Assembly: GCA_963965975.1 (NCBI GenBank)
Contig: OZ014412.1
Location: 15,560,349 to 15,624,348 of the forward strand
DNA length: 64,000 nt
Origin: Xestospongia bergquistia
Taxonomy: Eukaryota > Porifera > Demospongiae > Haplosclerida > Petrosiidae
Direction of reading: 5' to 3'
Shown: positions 1 to 11,777 of the stretch, piece after piece
Numbering within the stretch: position 1 is the first letter of the stretch
Layout of the letters: each line of letters begins with the position of its first letter
Translations under genes and position numbers: made by a program
The notes under the pieces: generated by a model
The model's database searches: none
What the model was told of the DNA's origin: nothing
The model's input: only the letters and a program-made list of their open reading frames with translations

Positions 1-8
1 GATTTAGA

Positions 9-34
9 TGATGTCATCATATATGATGACATCA
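9..34. repeat. 26-bp perfect palindrome with CRE-like halves
   Basis: The stretch reads identically on both strands and contains TGATGTCA and TGACATCA, which resemble variant CRE/ATF sites. A further related copy (GATGATGTCATCA) lies about 15 bases to the right. It may be regulatory or simply a small repeat; the sequence does not decide. Confidence 0.5.
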
Positions 35-164
35 CTACCTGTCATTTAATGATGATGTCATCAGAGTGAAGTTACACCAAGAACCACCATTTTTAATGTC
101 TTGGTTGTTAGGACACTAACAGAGTTAAAAATTCTATTATAAATTTTTTCTTCTTGTCTTTCAG

Positions 165-218
165 ACTGGTTTAAATGATCCTTCACTACTAGAGCAACTA
201 CATACTATACCATCCTAA
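165..218 (+). CDS. putative last coding exon of a gene entering from the left
   Basis: A strong polypyrimidine tract ending in TTTCAG stops at 164. It is followed by an open phase-0 reading of 17 codons (TGLNDPSLLEQLHTIPS) and a TAA at 216-218. This is the usual look of a short terminal exon in a compact animal genome. The rest of the gene would lie outside the window, so the product cannot be named. The call rests on splice-site quality and reading frame alone; no homology was recognised. Confidence 0.4.
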   Translation, partial: TGLNDPSLLEQLHTIPS

Positions 219-1869
219 TAACAATATATGACATAGTAACCATAATCTATATGGTATGACTTAAATCTCATTCTTGTAACATTGTAACTCATACAAGTTA
301 TAGACTGATTATTTATAAGTGATATACATGTTAATATATGTACAGTCATGTTGTTATGGTTGAGAGTATGTAAAGCAAGGTTTAAGTCTCATTCTAACAA
401 TCACTAGTATAAGTTGAGTTCTGTATGCTCATAATGTCATCTGATGATAGAGAATTCAGTAAACTCTTTTTTTGCAATGTCTTTTTCATTTTTAAATTTG
501 CAATGATCAATTTCTGAGCGACGTGTACCTACTTTAGATAACCAATACTTCCTAGGAAAAGAGAAAAAAAAATTTAACAACTTTTCAGACTATTTTTAAT
601 AATGTGACCTAATTTGGGAAACCAGACATGTTGCACTAAAATACTGCGAACAAACAGTTGAGTATATACAATTGCTGTACAGCCATTTTGTATAGGATGT
701 ATACCAAACTCAGTATCCAGGAAGACCTATCATTAAAGTACTTGGATACCAAATTTGGAAAACATCCTATACAAAATGGCTGCATAGCAATTGAGTATAT
801 GCAACCATTTTGTTCAAAAATTTTTAATGCATGTGGGGCTACATCAACTGGCTAGGTACATATATAAAGCATTACTTGTGGAACTTACACAGCATCCACT
901 CCTCCCTTTTCTCCTTGTGCCACGCCCACTACTGTCCCGCGAGGAGTGTTTTTGACCCAACCAACTACATCATTTTGTACACATATCTTCTGAGTACCCT
1001 AAATAGGAAAAGCCACACCCACTCAGTGAAACATTGTACATTGTAGTACTCACCTTACGAAAGAAAACACCTAATAATATAAATAAATATTTGTATTATG
1101 ATGTCATATAATGTAAGTGATTTAGCATACTTGTGTCAACTCTCTCTATATATGTTATTATCATATGTTTGAGGAATGCATGGACTTTGTTGTATATAGT
1201 CCTACCAACTTAGAGCAGGATTAGTTGTATATTAAACTATTATCATTTTAATTGTAGTAACTTCCTCAACTTCATATGTAAGTCATTGTATACTGAACAT
1301 CCTATAACTGTGTTGTACATGGGTAGTCATTGTACAGTACATACATATATCATTTATACTCTAATGTTAAGAGCATAACGACAACAAAATCTACAGTAAC
1401 TTTTTAAAATTTCTATACAATAGTTAATAACCACACCCTTTTAATAGCAAGATAGTAAAATTTATTTTGTAAAAGGAAGCCTCATCAGCTATTGGCTGGT
1501 ATAATGGAAACTAACAAGATACTTAGACGTATACTGCCCAATAGTTGAAGTAGAGCTAGGCCCACTCAATAACATCACAATACTGAGCAGTGCCCATCAA
1601 ATAAATGCTCCTACTCAGTGCTGCTTAACTTCATTGACAGTCAAGTAGTCTTAGACCATTTGACTAAGTAGCCTATTGTCTTACCTTGTACTTTGCCGAA
1701 TACTTCAAACTCCACAGATGTTAGGGACATTAATACTTTCTTTGTTGTAGCTTCCACACTCATGAGGGTGTGGTTAACTACTTAATAACTTTAATTAAAT
1801 ATAATTACAATAGCTTATAAGATAATGTAAATATTTTTTGTTCTTATGCAGTAACAATATTACCAACAT
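219..1869. other. intergenic stretch without a supportable gene
   Basis: Between the putative terminal exon and the 3' end of eIF3k I see only AT-rich sequence. It holds one hairpin repeat (657-804) and a short inverted repeat with CCACAC/GTGTGG arms near 1745-1770. The small open frames at 658-855 and 831-1046 show no splice context or recognisable protein. Confidence 0.6.
657..804. repeat. MITE-like hairpin, about 148 bp
   Basis: Two inverted arms of roughly 45 bases share the block AGCCATTTTGTATAGGATGT and its complement, around a core of about 55 bases. The ends (GTTGAGTATATA / TATATGCAAC) are imperfect. The shape fits a short non-autonomous foldback or MITE element; I could not define a target-site duplication. 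Confidence 0.55.
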
Positions 1870-4073
1870 CTAAATAAAAATAATAACATTAATATTTTTT
1901 ATATAAATTTTGTACTGACTTTCAAAGTCAATTTTTGCTAGAATTCTTTTCGGTTTAATGACCTCTTCTTGTCCACGTATAAAAATAAATTCACCTTCAA
2001 TTCGCCAAGTGTTAGCTTCAATAATAACACTTAACTCCTCATCTTATAAAAAATAGTGCAAAAAATAAATGAAAAGTCACAAAAAAACTACTAATACATC
2101 AACTATTTATAATCAGTGACACTTAAAAACAATAAGATGACTCCTATAATTATAGTCTTAAGTAAGATGACTTCTTATAATTATAGTCTTAATGAAATGA
2201 GACGACTCCTATAACTATAGTCTTAATGAAATGAGACAACTCCTATAATTATAGTCTTAATGAAGTAAGACAACTTTTATAATTATAGTCTTAATGAAAT
2301 GAGACAACTCCTATAATTATAGTTTTAATGAAATGAGACAACTCCTATAATTACAGTCTTAATGAAATGAGACAACTCTTATAATTACAGTCTTAATGAA
2401 ATGAGACAACTCCTATAATTACAGTCTTAATGAAATGAGACAACTCCTATAATTACAGTCTTAATAAAATGAGACAATTCCTATAACTATAGACTTAATG
2501 AAATGAGACAACTCCTATAATTACAGTCTTAATAAAATGAGACAATTCCTATAACTATAGACTTAATGAAATGAGACAACTCCTATAATTACAGTCTTAA
2601 TAAAATGAGACAATTCCTATAACTATAGTCTTAATGAAATGAGACAACTATATATTTTAATGAAATAAAATGCTCTCGTAACAAAAGATATTGTAACAAG
2701 TATGACCTTTCAAAATCAGATCACATATATTATTATTGATTTTTTAATTTTTTCAATTACCTGTAACTTGTCCCAAGTATGCTTTGAGTAATTCTACTGA
2801 TATTGTTTGATATGACGTGTTAATTAGATCAATAATGTCTAAGATAGTAAAATTAACTAATAATAATAATATCATTTTAAAGTTGCCTCACATTTCTTTA
2901 TGGCTTCTTTAAATCCAGCCACTTTGTCAATGTATTCATTATGATCTTCAATAACACTCTATAAAAATATGATGTAGTACTTGAACAGTAAATGCAATGG
3001 AGCGAAGTGTGAGAAATGACTATACAAAATTAGCTAGAATGACTCAAAGCAGAGATTTTAAGTTGAGTGGTCTATAGTTATAACCATTTGTATAGTTGTA
3101 TAAGACTACATTTACATAACATTACTCACCCAAAATTTTGAAAATTGACACGACTCTAAACAATTACCCAACTCACTTATTTTCAATAAATGCTCATTAC
3201 TTTGCTATAAATAGAAACAATGACATCACTAAATTGCTTCTATAAATAGATTACCTGGTTTAATGGTAAAACAGATAAGAGCATTGAGAGATGTGTATTA
3301 GGTAATGCCATTATAGACTTCATTAATATTTTACAAGTAATGTCAAGATTAAAACGATTTGGCATAAATTGATACCTTTAAAAAATAAAAATAATTTTGA
3401 TAAATTTAATGATCGTGGCAATGGTAAATGTTAATGTTGTAAAATTGGTGAAGTAATGATGTAATAATTAAAATGCAGTAATATGTATTATTTTTAAAAA
3501 GAATGACAAATAGTATTAATATATATACTTACAATTTTAATAAAACAAGGTTAGCCTCAAAATCATATGCATTGGGATCTGAAGCCTAAAGAAAAAAATC
3601 ACATATCTCCTTAGAGTCCTTAATAGCAATGCATTCATAATATACAACAAACTGCATAGGTGTAGGAACAATTTTGTCATTGGGGGGGGGGCACCTATGT
3701 AACATTTAACATTGTTCAGTTTAACAATGAAGTATTTCAAAAAAAAATCAAAATTAACCTTCTTCTGTCGTTTACACTGACAAAAATTTTTGAAAAGTGG
3801 CTAATCTAAATCAGTTGATTGTGAAACCATCTCACACGTGCCCCCCCCTATTCCTACACCTATGAACTGTCTTAAGCGACAGCACACTGCTGAACTATCA
3901 ACCATCTTACTTGAAATTGGACAAATTGTTCCAGAGTATCAATATGTACAGGATTATAGCTTGAGATAAATAAAAGTGATGTCATAAATATTATTAATAA
4001 CATATTCGTACCAGTTAATACCAGCTAGCAATGGAGTCAAAGCATTCATCCAGTCCTGAAGCGTCCTAGCCAT
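1870..4073 (-). CDS. EIF3K: eukaryotic translation initiation factor 3 subunit K
   Basis: Subunit of the eIF3 complex that binds the 40S ribosome in the cytoplasm. Eight exons on the minus strand join in frame to 225 residues (human about 218): 4012-4073, 3911-3959, 3533-3585, 3255-3375, 3130-3204, 2892-2958, 2761-2838 and 1870-2042. All introns are GT-AG. The start MARTLQDW is the first ATG of the conserved frame. Diagnostic stretches match the family: GINCYNPVHIDTLEQFVQFQ, DPNAYDFEANLVLLKLYQF, ILMKSIMALPNTHLS, ELGNCLESCQFSKFW, and near the C-terminus IRGQEEVIKPKRILAKIDFE, the PCI/winged-helix end. Intron 2 hosts a MITE and the last intron a 34-bp minisatellite. The gene stops 145 bases from the LRRC57 stop, with both transcribed leftward. 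Exon joins were done by eye. Confidence 0.93.
2133..2650. repeat. 34-bp minisatellite, about 15 copies
   Basis: Head-to-tail units of about 34 bases (ATGAGACAACTCCTATAATT followed by ACAGTCTTAATGAA) fill most of the last intron of eIF3k. Several units alternate between two sequence variants with a longer period of about 68 bases, so higher-order duplication is likely. Confidence 0.9.
3655..3864. mobile_element. 210-bp MITE inside eIF3k intron 2
   Basis: Terminal inverted repeats begin CATAGGTGTAGGAA on the left and end TTCCTACACCTATG on the right. Next to them are a G-run on the left arm and a C-run on the right. A perfect 5-bp direct repeat AACTG flanks the element (3650-3654 and 3865-3869), as expected of a target-site duplication. 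There is no coding capacity, so it is a non-autonomous DNA element. Confidence 0.75.
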
Positions 4074-4218
4074 TTTTTACACGTGGAAGAAACAAAGACA
4101 CGCCCACTGGTCTCCACCCACTATATTATATTTTGAATGTGCCGTTATAATTATACATATAATGTTTATTGTTAAGACTTTAGTTTACAATGAATTGAAA
4201 AGTGGTCATTGATGATAG

Positions 4219-5841
4219 TTAAATAGCTTTCTTCTTGGAAGCAGTAAATCGCTCCATATACTGAAAAACAATAAAAAAATCATTTACTATAGCAAAAAAT
4301 TCTATTACTCTAACAGTTAATGGAATTTTAAAAATAAGTATTTATGATTCAACTTACTTTATCATATTCTGGTATTTCGTGCAGTTCTCTTAGAGGGAAG
4401 GCATTGCCATCCAGACATAATAGAGAAATTGTGGAATCTCTTAACACAGTTGGAGGGACTCCCATTAAACTAATACAATTCTCTTCAAGTCTTAACACTT
4501 TGAGTTTACGGCAGTTTGATATTGATTCTGGTATAACACTAATTTGATTTCGATTCAAGTTGATCTCAACAGCACTAATAACTTCAATTCCAGTTGGGAT
4601 TATTTGAATTTGATTATCAGATAAATCCACAAAATTGACTTGAGTCAATTGACAGAGAAAAAGCGGAAACTCTTTCAGTTTATTTTGAGATAAATTGACT
4701 GTTTTCAATGCCTTAAAATTTACAAAACTATCTGGAAATGTTGATAAACTGTTAGACGATATATTCAATGTGTCTAGCTTCTTCAATTGAGCCAATTCTC
4801 CAGGTAGCCATGCTAAAGATTAAAAGATAGGAATTTTATTATTAACTTTTAAATAATTACTATTGACAATTAAAACAAGCAATATATGGCATTATAGTAA
4901 CATTGTACAAAAGTATCTAGATCACAAACACATTTTAATATGGCAGTGTCCAGAGTACTGGTAATAGAACAATGTACATAAATGGGAACTTAGTACTATG
5001 TCCCAGACCCTAAACCTTAAATATTGGAACCTATATGTATTAATTTCACATTAAAGTATGACATTCTGTTATTAGCACTCTAGATGCTTCATTTCAATGC
5101 TTATTACATATTCAACGACAAAGTTGTTTTAATTCTTAATTTGATATATATCACTATATATATACACATTCTAAAATGACAACAAGTCATTTATAAACAT
5201 ACTTAGATTATTATGTGAGATATTAAGAGACTTCAAGACTTTAAAGTCTCCGATCCATGGAGGAAGAACTGTCAAGCTATTTTGAGATATGTCTAGTGTG
5301 CGAAGGTTATCACACAGTGTATGAGTCTTCTCTGGTAACTGGATAAAACGAAACAAAATATGTTATGTAAAAAATAATCAAGGGGTCTAACACAAGGATG
5401 ATTTGTACATGAAGTTTAAATGATTTCTCTGTAATTTAAAAAAAAATAGTGATCTCTAAGTCTAGTATGTGGACATAAACAGGATTTTTCAGTTATTTCA
5501 GATAGAGACTTCTGATTTCAACAATTGAGTACAAGATTTCAACTCCGTCTTGGTACCCTCAATGATAAAGGGCTTTAAAGTGATACTACACAACTAAGTG
5601 TATATATCATATACCATTTTCTAGACCCCTATCTATATACTGAATAACTGTAGACTACAAGCTTTCTGTAACAGTTACATAGATACAATTAAAAAACAAA
5701 ACAAAGGAGCAAACAATACAAAAACATATAGTCTTTATAACATACTTCTTTGAGTCCCTTAGACTGTAGTGCACATACTCCAGTTCTACTAGCATGAGCT
5801 ATATGCTCAGAGACAGATCCGGTGCTGCTTGAATTCCCCAT
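4219..5841 (-). CDS. LRRC57: leucine-rich repeat-containing protein 57
   Basis: Small leucine-rich-repeat protein, 242 residues (human 239). Four exons: 5746-5841, 5203-5338, 4358-4812 and 4219-4260, all with GT-AG introns. The N-terminus MGNSSS matches the family's MGNS and offers an N-myristoylation glycine, so membrane association is likely. About six LRRs run from residue 35 to 205 (for example LRTLDISQNSLTVLP, LDTLNISSNSLSTFP, VNFVDLSDNQIQIIP). The family C-terminus is also present: RLEENCISL, then EIPEYDKYMERFTASKKK. The start lies 77 bases from the TTC36 start on the other strand. Identity is well supported by both ends and the length; the molecular role is poorly known in any animal. 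Confidence 0.93.
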
Positions 5842-5918
5842 CTTCTTTAGATAAAGATAGCCCCGCCCTTAATAAAGTTTACAAGTTCAGCACTTTTTTT
5901 AGGTGTGGTTCTGTGATA
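5842..5918. promoter_or_regulatory. divergent promoter shared by LRRC57 and TTC36
   Basis: Only 77 bases separate the two start codons. The interval contains a GC box, GCCCCGCCC at 5860-5868, and no TATA box. Because both genes are intact and head-to-head, this segment and the 5' UTRs must hold both core promoters. A similar GC box core, AGCCCCGCC, sits upstream of every NIDO gene in the array. Confidence 0.65.
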
Positions 5919-6713
5919 ATGGCTCGTTCTTCTGTTGATGATGACAAAGTTTTAGAGACTATCTTTAACCCAGAACATCCTATAATGGGTAAGTGTAATA
6001 ACCTAGAGTACAATATGTAACTACAGTTCTTAATTTGAGGGTATTTTGATCATTACTGACAAGTTAGGTCTAGTCTCCTACCCAGACCTATGGGTCCAGA
6101 CTGACATCACTGGTATTTATTATGTGAAATAAATCTAATTTACGGCACTGTTGTAGACTTATTTTTGTACCATAACCATTTAAATTTTACTTCTTAATCG
6201 ATATTATTTCTTCAGCAAAGTCTCCTGCTACCTTATTGACTCTTTTAGCTATGACTTCAAAACACTTTTGGCCTAGAACAAATATCTTTTGTGTATAGCT
6301 GACCATTATAATTCTCGCCTAAGAGAAAAGAGTGTGGTACTCCTATGCGTGGCTCTGCCATCTATGTTTATTAATGTTTGTATATATCCCACATAAATGC
6401 AGAGAAGCAATGTGATGACAATGATATCTTATTTTTGTAAGGTCTCCAGTTGTCAGATGCACCTACTGACTCACTACCAGAAGACGACATACCAAATCTT
6501 CATGAAATAAAAGCTCTGGAGACTGCTGCAGTGAAATTAGCTGAAGGAGACGACTTGACAGGAGCTCTTGATGCTCTCAATGAAGTCATCACATTGTCAC
6601 CTAACTATGCATCAGTGTATAACAACAGAGCACAGGTTAAAATGATATATGTAATATAGTTCTATGCTCTATTTTGCATGAATTATTGTTTGATACGTAC
6701 ATTGTAAACTTTC

Positions 6714-6790
<77 letters not shown>

Positions 6791-7795
6791 TTAGTGCATG
6801 CACTTTATTTAATCTGGTAACATGTATTGTTTCTCTTATGCATATTGATAAACGATGACTGCCTTAGTAAGGAATTTTTTTAAAAGTAATTCACTCCTAT
6901 GCTGCTAACGTCCTTTACATTTTTGTAGTCAACTTAATACACATTACCTTGTACACTTCCTTACAGTCTCAGACCTAGACTTACAAGACATATAGGTTTG
7001 AGTCTGAGACTAAGTATTGGTTTTTTGTAATGTATTATTTGATTCTAGGATTATTTAAGAGAACAAGACCTCAAAGCTCATCAGTTGAATACACTTAATA
7101 ATGATTTTAATTCCATAAACCCTAAACCCAAAACCTTAAGTACTTCATTTATTTATATGTCCTTGTCTGAGTAGTTTGTACATAAGTATGATGTTTTTAT
7201 ATTAAATTGTTCTTAATGGCTAGCAAATTCTAGTGTCAGTCCTCCTACTGATTACAAATGGACTACGTATATTGAAAAGTCTTTTGCTCAGCAAATTTCA
7301 TCTCTTGCTAAGATAATCTGCCTCTTAATTTTGCAAGAACGAGTGGACAACATTTTAACACTTTTTAATACTAAATTATTTTATAAAAAATATTTATTTT
7401 CATTTAGATCTATCGATTACTTAACAGAGTGGATGAAGCCCTCTCTGATCTCAATACTGCTATCACCTTAAGTAGAGGAAAAGGGAAAACAGCTGAACAG
7501 GCTTATACTCAACGAGGACTAATTCTTATGTTGCGTGGGAATGAGGATGAAGCATTACAAGACTTTAAGGTATAACTAGAATTATTTGCTAGATAATAGG
7601 GCAGCTATTAATAATAGCCACTATTATATTCAAAGGATATGTCTAGTCTAATCTTACAAAGCTTCCTGTTATTATTAGGTGGCTGCTTCCTTGGGGAGTA
7701 AGTTTGCTCAAACACAGTTAGTGAAGTTGAATCCTTACTCTAAATTATGTAACCAAATGCTATCAGAAGCAATGGACAAACTACAAGGAAAGTAA
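5919..7795 (+). CDS. TTC36: tetratricopeptide repeat protein 36
   Basis: Cytosolic TPR protein, 180 residues (human 189). Exons 5919-5988, 6442-6635, 7408-7569 and 7679-7795 join in frame. The start at 5919 gives [21 protein letters not shown], matching the family's N-terminal LQAIFNPDTP block; the longer upstream frame is not conserved. TPR 1 (about 48-85) includes [15 protein letters not shown] and [11 protein letters not shown] 2 (about 90-120) includes [17 protein letters not shown] 3 (about 120-155) includes [19 protein letters not shown]. The C-terminus [19 protein letters not shown] matches the family. TTC36 is reported as a chaperone-binding TPR protein. Intron 2 holds a long (TA)n tract. 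Broken partial copies recur at 28.9, 36.2, 43.5 and 52.3 kb; this is the only complete one. Confidence 0.93.
6713..6788. repeat. (TA)n microsatellite in TTC36 intron 2
   Basis: About 38 near-perfect TA dinucleotides with a single phase break. The same tract is kept in the TTC36-derived copies near 43660 and 52540. Confidence 0.9.
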
Positions 7796-9251
7796 TAACT
7801 TGTTGTCTATATTATATTTAATATATTACAAGTTAGACTGGTCCATCATACATTTATGTATAAGTATATTTTGTAATACAATGGATTTTCTACGATTAAC
7901 ATATCACTTAATTTGAACTACCATAAGTTATAAAATAGATTTTAAGCAATGTTTAATCATTTAAAAATTAAAATCATGACCTTATATGGTAAAACTATGT
8001 AGTGCATTACACTGGCAGATCTTAGGGGTGCACAGGCACTCCCCCTTTTTTATTCTATACTAATATTCATAGTCAATCATTCAAGTTGCACCCTGTGGTA
8101 TAAAATTATTACTTTAAGTATATTCATAGCAATTTTTTGTAACCACACCTCACAATTAAAAGGTTGTGCTATGAAAATAAATAGTTATGAATATTTATTA
8201 GTGTTAAAAATTTAACCGCATGCTACGCGAGAGGTCCCTATTTTTACACACTGGTACTTTATTATATTCTTTGCTATAAATGTTTCCAACTGACACATGA
8301 GGAGGTCCTGTGTCACTTTTATTAGTCACATCATAAATGTAAAATACAATAAAACTATGTACTTGTAAGTATAGAAAACCAATATATTTTGTAATTGAAT
8401 TATGAAGATAATTATATGTACCTCAACTTCATCATATGATATCTATTCCAAAGTAATGCTGTCCTACACCATTCACTACATGATGATATAGTAGGTTTGA
8501 TGATGTAAAGTTTGAATTGTCCAGTGAGTATTGCTATCATTTTGTATTATTTAATATTGTAAAGAAAAATTGGTATACTTTTTAAAGCTTGTTTGTATAA
8601 TGACACTTTATAAAGTATTGTAGAGGCATTTCAATCATAATTTTGGTTACCATAGTTTTGTTAATACAATGTGCAACATGATACTGATCATAATAAACAT
8701 ATCTGAAATTTAAAACCAATCAATAAGCCAGATAATTGAATAGACGTATGCATACGTACATGTGGTCTAGCAACAATCATGGCTTCTCAATGATAGGACA
8801 ATTAATACTAAGCATACTTTGAAGGTGTCTCATTACACTACAAGTCAATTATAACTCTAGTCATGTTAACTCTAGTCATGTTTCAGTGTACACTAGTTAC
8901 ATAGTGTACATGTTTATACTTAGAAATGACTTATTTCACTATAAAGATTAATGTGTTGTTATGGAGAGAAATGTGAAGTATGGAATGTAATAAAGTCATC
9001 TATCTCTTTACTCAGTCCCCACATCAAAGGACTTGTTTGACTTCTTAATAATTGTATAAGACAAAATGTGTATCTTCTACAAATTTTATATCAAAAACAA
9101 TCATTCCATATAGAAACAATAATAACAAAGTGTACTCCAACTATATGAAATACAGAAATAACACACCTCTACTAATTTATATGTAAGTATATTAAAGGGA
9201 CTATAATAATATGAAAGTCATGAATAGAGTAATATATTATTTAATGTATTC
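7796..9251. other. TTC36 downstream spacer, part of the duplicated unit
   Basis: No open frame of note. Segments recur elsewhere in the array. The part around 7960-8210 returns at 44.8 and 53.7 kb after TTC36-derived copies. The part around 8350-9050 returns near 14.1, 18.1, 23.7 and 45.2 kb. A small inverted repeat with CTAATATTCATAG arms spans about 8058-8205. This shared spacer shows that the duplication unit included the TTC36 3' flank. Confidence 0.6.
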
Positions 9252-10889
9252 TCAGAGTGTGTCACAGGCTTTTGGTATTGGATTAATGTTGTCATTGATC
9301 ATTTTCTGACAGACTAGTCTTGCTAGAATTTTTTTACATTCTTGTGTACCTGGACATGATGGTGGTTGAGAACAAGGTACTATATAATATAATAAAGAAA
9401 ACAAAATAAAACAATGTAAAATGATTGTTTGTTATTCAGTTAACTCTATATAAATTTAAGAAGTTTTACAAATGAACTATGAGACATCAAAATCACTGGT
9501 AGTCCTTACAATTTATTTACTATAAAAGTTACTTTACCAACCAATTTGTATTTGTTTACATGATTAGATATGGAGACCAGAATTCATATAAATATAATAT
9601 ATATATATATATATTATACAAAATATTTGATTATTCAGTAAATAATATTAACAAAATTTACAAATCCTTAATAATCTAATCATGTAAGCTACAATTTAGT
9701 AATAATAACCTTTTAATTATTAGAGTGATATATGTGTTTGTAAAACTAAACAATAGAATAATAGAATTATTGGGTGCAATGTAATACTACTACAGTTATT
9801 TAGATTATATATATAAAAAAATAAGAAATTGTATTTACTATTTCTTACCATTGCTATCTGCACTTAATTTAACAATATATGTTCCAGGAACATTACTATT
9901 AAATGTGAGATTAGGAGCTTGTGCAGTATCATTAACATAAGGTAGATTAATTGATTCAAGCACATTGAAATTCATAGAATTAAGATCAAGAAATTCAATA
10001 TGTGCTAATTCATTTGGAAATGGATTGTTTATTTCACCAAACAAGATAATAGCAAATGTTGAAGTTTCATTTGTTGTAATTATGAGTTGGTATGTGTTAC
10101 CCTATAATTAACATAATAATAGACTATGAGATTATAAGTTGTTTAATACTTACAGGTATTGTTGAATTTGAAGATGCATAAAAATAGTTTACCCATGTGA
10201 CAATAATGAGATGTCTTGGATTAAAGTCACATTGAAGATTGGATTGTTTAATATCTTCCTTTGCTCTATTAAGTAGAGCAGTATTGTCTGTTGTCCTGTA
10301 AAAGACATCCCCTGAATTCACGGATCCACTAATTTTTGCCAGAGGAAAAATACTAATCAATGGATGAAACATTTCAGTTCGTAAATCTATCCCATGGCCA
10401 AAAGAAATCTATAATAATAAATATATAACAGAATTAATTAATTATTAACATACTGATATAGAAACAGCAGTAACGTTTTCATTTTTTAGTAGATTTGTAA
10501 TTGAAAAATTTGAAAACATTAACTCTGTATTACTTGTAGTTCGTATAAATCTAGTGTCTCCATTTTCTACACCAAATGAATAAAACTCATTAACAGTCAC
10601 TGATAACACACTGTGTATTATCAATACCAGATAATAGCAAATACAGCAACTCCTGTAGTAAGGAAAGAAAGTATCTAGTATCTATAATAGAAATACTTTT
10701 AATAACTATTAATTATGATATTCAACACTGTATTATATACATAGATATTACCTTCTACTCTAATATCAATGTAATGTAAAATATTGTACTACTACCTGAT
10801 ACATGCACAGTAAACACACTCAGTACATGTAGTTCACTATATAGTTCTAGTTATTAACATTAGTATACGTACCTGAACTCACAAACCAT
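9252..10889 (-). CDS. secreted NIDO-domain protein, array copy A
   Basis: Five exons join in frame to 283 residues: 10873-10889 (17 bp), 10454-10652, 10154-10408, 9849-10101 and 9252-9379. The N-terminus MVCEFRSCCICYYLVLIIHS is a signal peptide spanning exons 1 and 2. Residues of roughly 35-240 form a NIDO (nidogen-type extracellular) domain. Landmarks are FYSFGVENGDTRF, then SGDVFYRTTDNTALLNRAKE, FNPRHLIIVTWVNYFY, GNTYQLIITTNETSTF, and VPGTYIVKLSAD at the end. The fourth exon must splice out at G/GTAAG; reading on gives a TAG at once. The last exon adds a tail with five cysteines (PCSQPPSCPGTQEC... LVCQ... KACDTL). NIDO domains occur in extracellular-matrix and adhesive proteins. Function here is unknown; secretion is inferred. 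Confidence 0.82.
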
Positions 10890-10989
10890 AGTAGATGACA
10901 CCAAATACTTAATAATCAGAGCGTCTGATAAATCCAGTAATTATGTTTTGCGCAGAAACGTCTTTATTGATCATCATCACCTACAGCGT

Positions 10990-11019
10990 TATTTTTATAT
11001 AGTAATCTAGCCCCGCCTC
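10990..11019 (-). promoter_or_regulatory. TATA box plus GC box of NIDO copy A
   Basis: On the minus strand a GC box (GAGGCGGGGCTAG) lies about 12 bases upstream of TATATAAAAATAA, about 110 bases before the ATG. The module is retained at every NIDO copy, followed by a conserved 5' UTR with the inverted repeat TCAGACGCTCTGA. Confidence 0.65.
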
Positions 11020-11777
11020 TTCATTCACTCCATGTCAAAATGATAATTATTGTTATAAACTTTGCTATTCCATGAATCTATAATTAAGTTATAGTTAACT
11101 TATATTATATATAGATATATATATATATGTATATAGATTGCGTTTTTCCTAGTGTGTGGGAATGGACCAGACATAATGGCAGTGAACCATGGTAACCTGC
11201 AAAATGGAGGTTTCTCAATATAAACACAATTACATCAAAGCATATCTTAGTGATATATAATGTTACATTATAATAAGTCAATTATAACTCTATTGATGTT
11301 CAGCCAAACAGTAGTCACACCTTAGATATAGAATGACATGTTATAAGTTATGACATAGCTGCATTTTACAAGTTAGACTTGCTTAAAGTACTACATGATT
11401 GTCATGTGTCATTGTTAAGACATGACAACTAATGTATTATCAAACAACTAGTATGCCTTTTAAACTCGTTTGTACAATGACTCTTGTATCATTTTAATTG
11501 TGGTTTTGGTTACCATAGTTTCATTAATACAATGTACAATCTACTACTGATCATGTGTTACTACAAACCTATTATATTAGCATATCTGAATATTTAAAGC
11601 CAATCAAGAAGCCAACTAGTTGAATAGAGGTATGCGTATGTACATGTGGTCTAGCTACAATCATGGCTTCTCAATGTTAGGACAATTATAACTCTAGTCA
11701 TGTTTCAGTATACACTAGTTATATAGTGTACATGTAGTTCACTATATAGTTGTAAGTATTAACATTAGTATATGTAC

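Noticed and set aside
831-1046. 71-codon plus-strand frame left of eIF3k
   Set aside because: Composition is not protein-like and there are no splice signals.
2133-2650. CRISPR-like regular repeats
   Set aside because: Units are contiguous and have no distinct spacers; this is a minisatellite in an intron of an animal gene.
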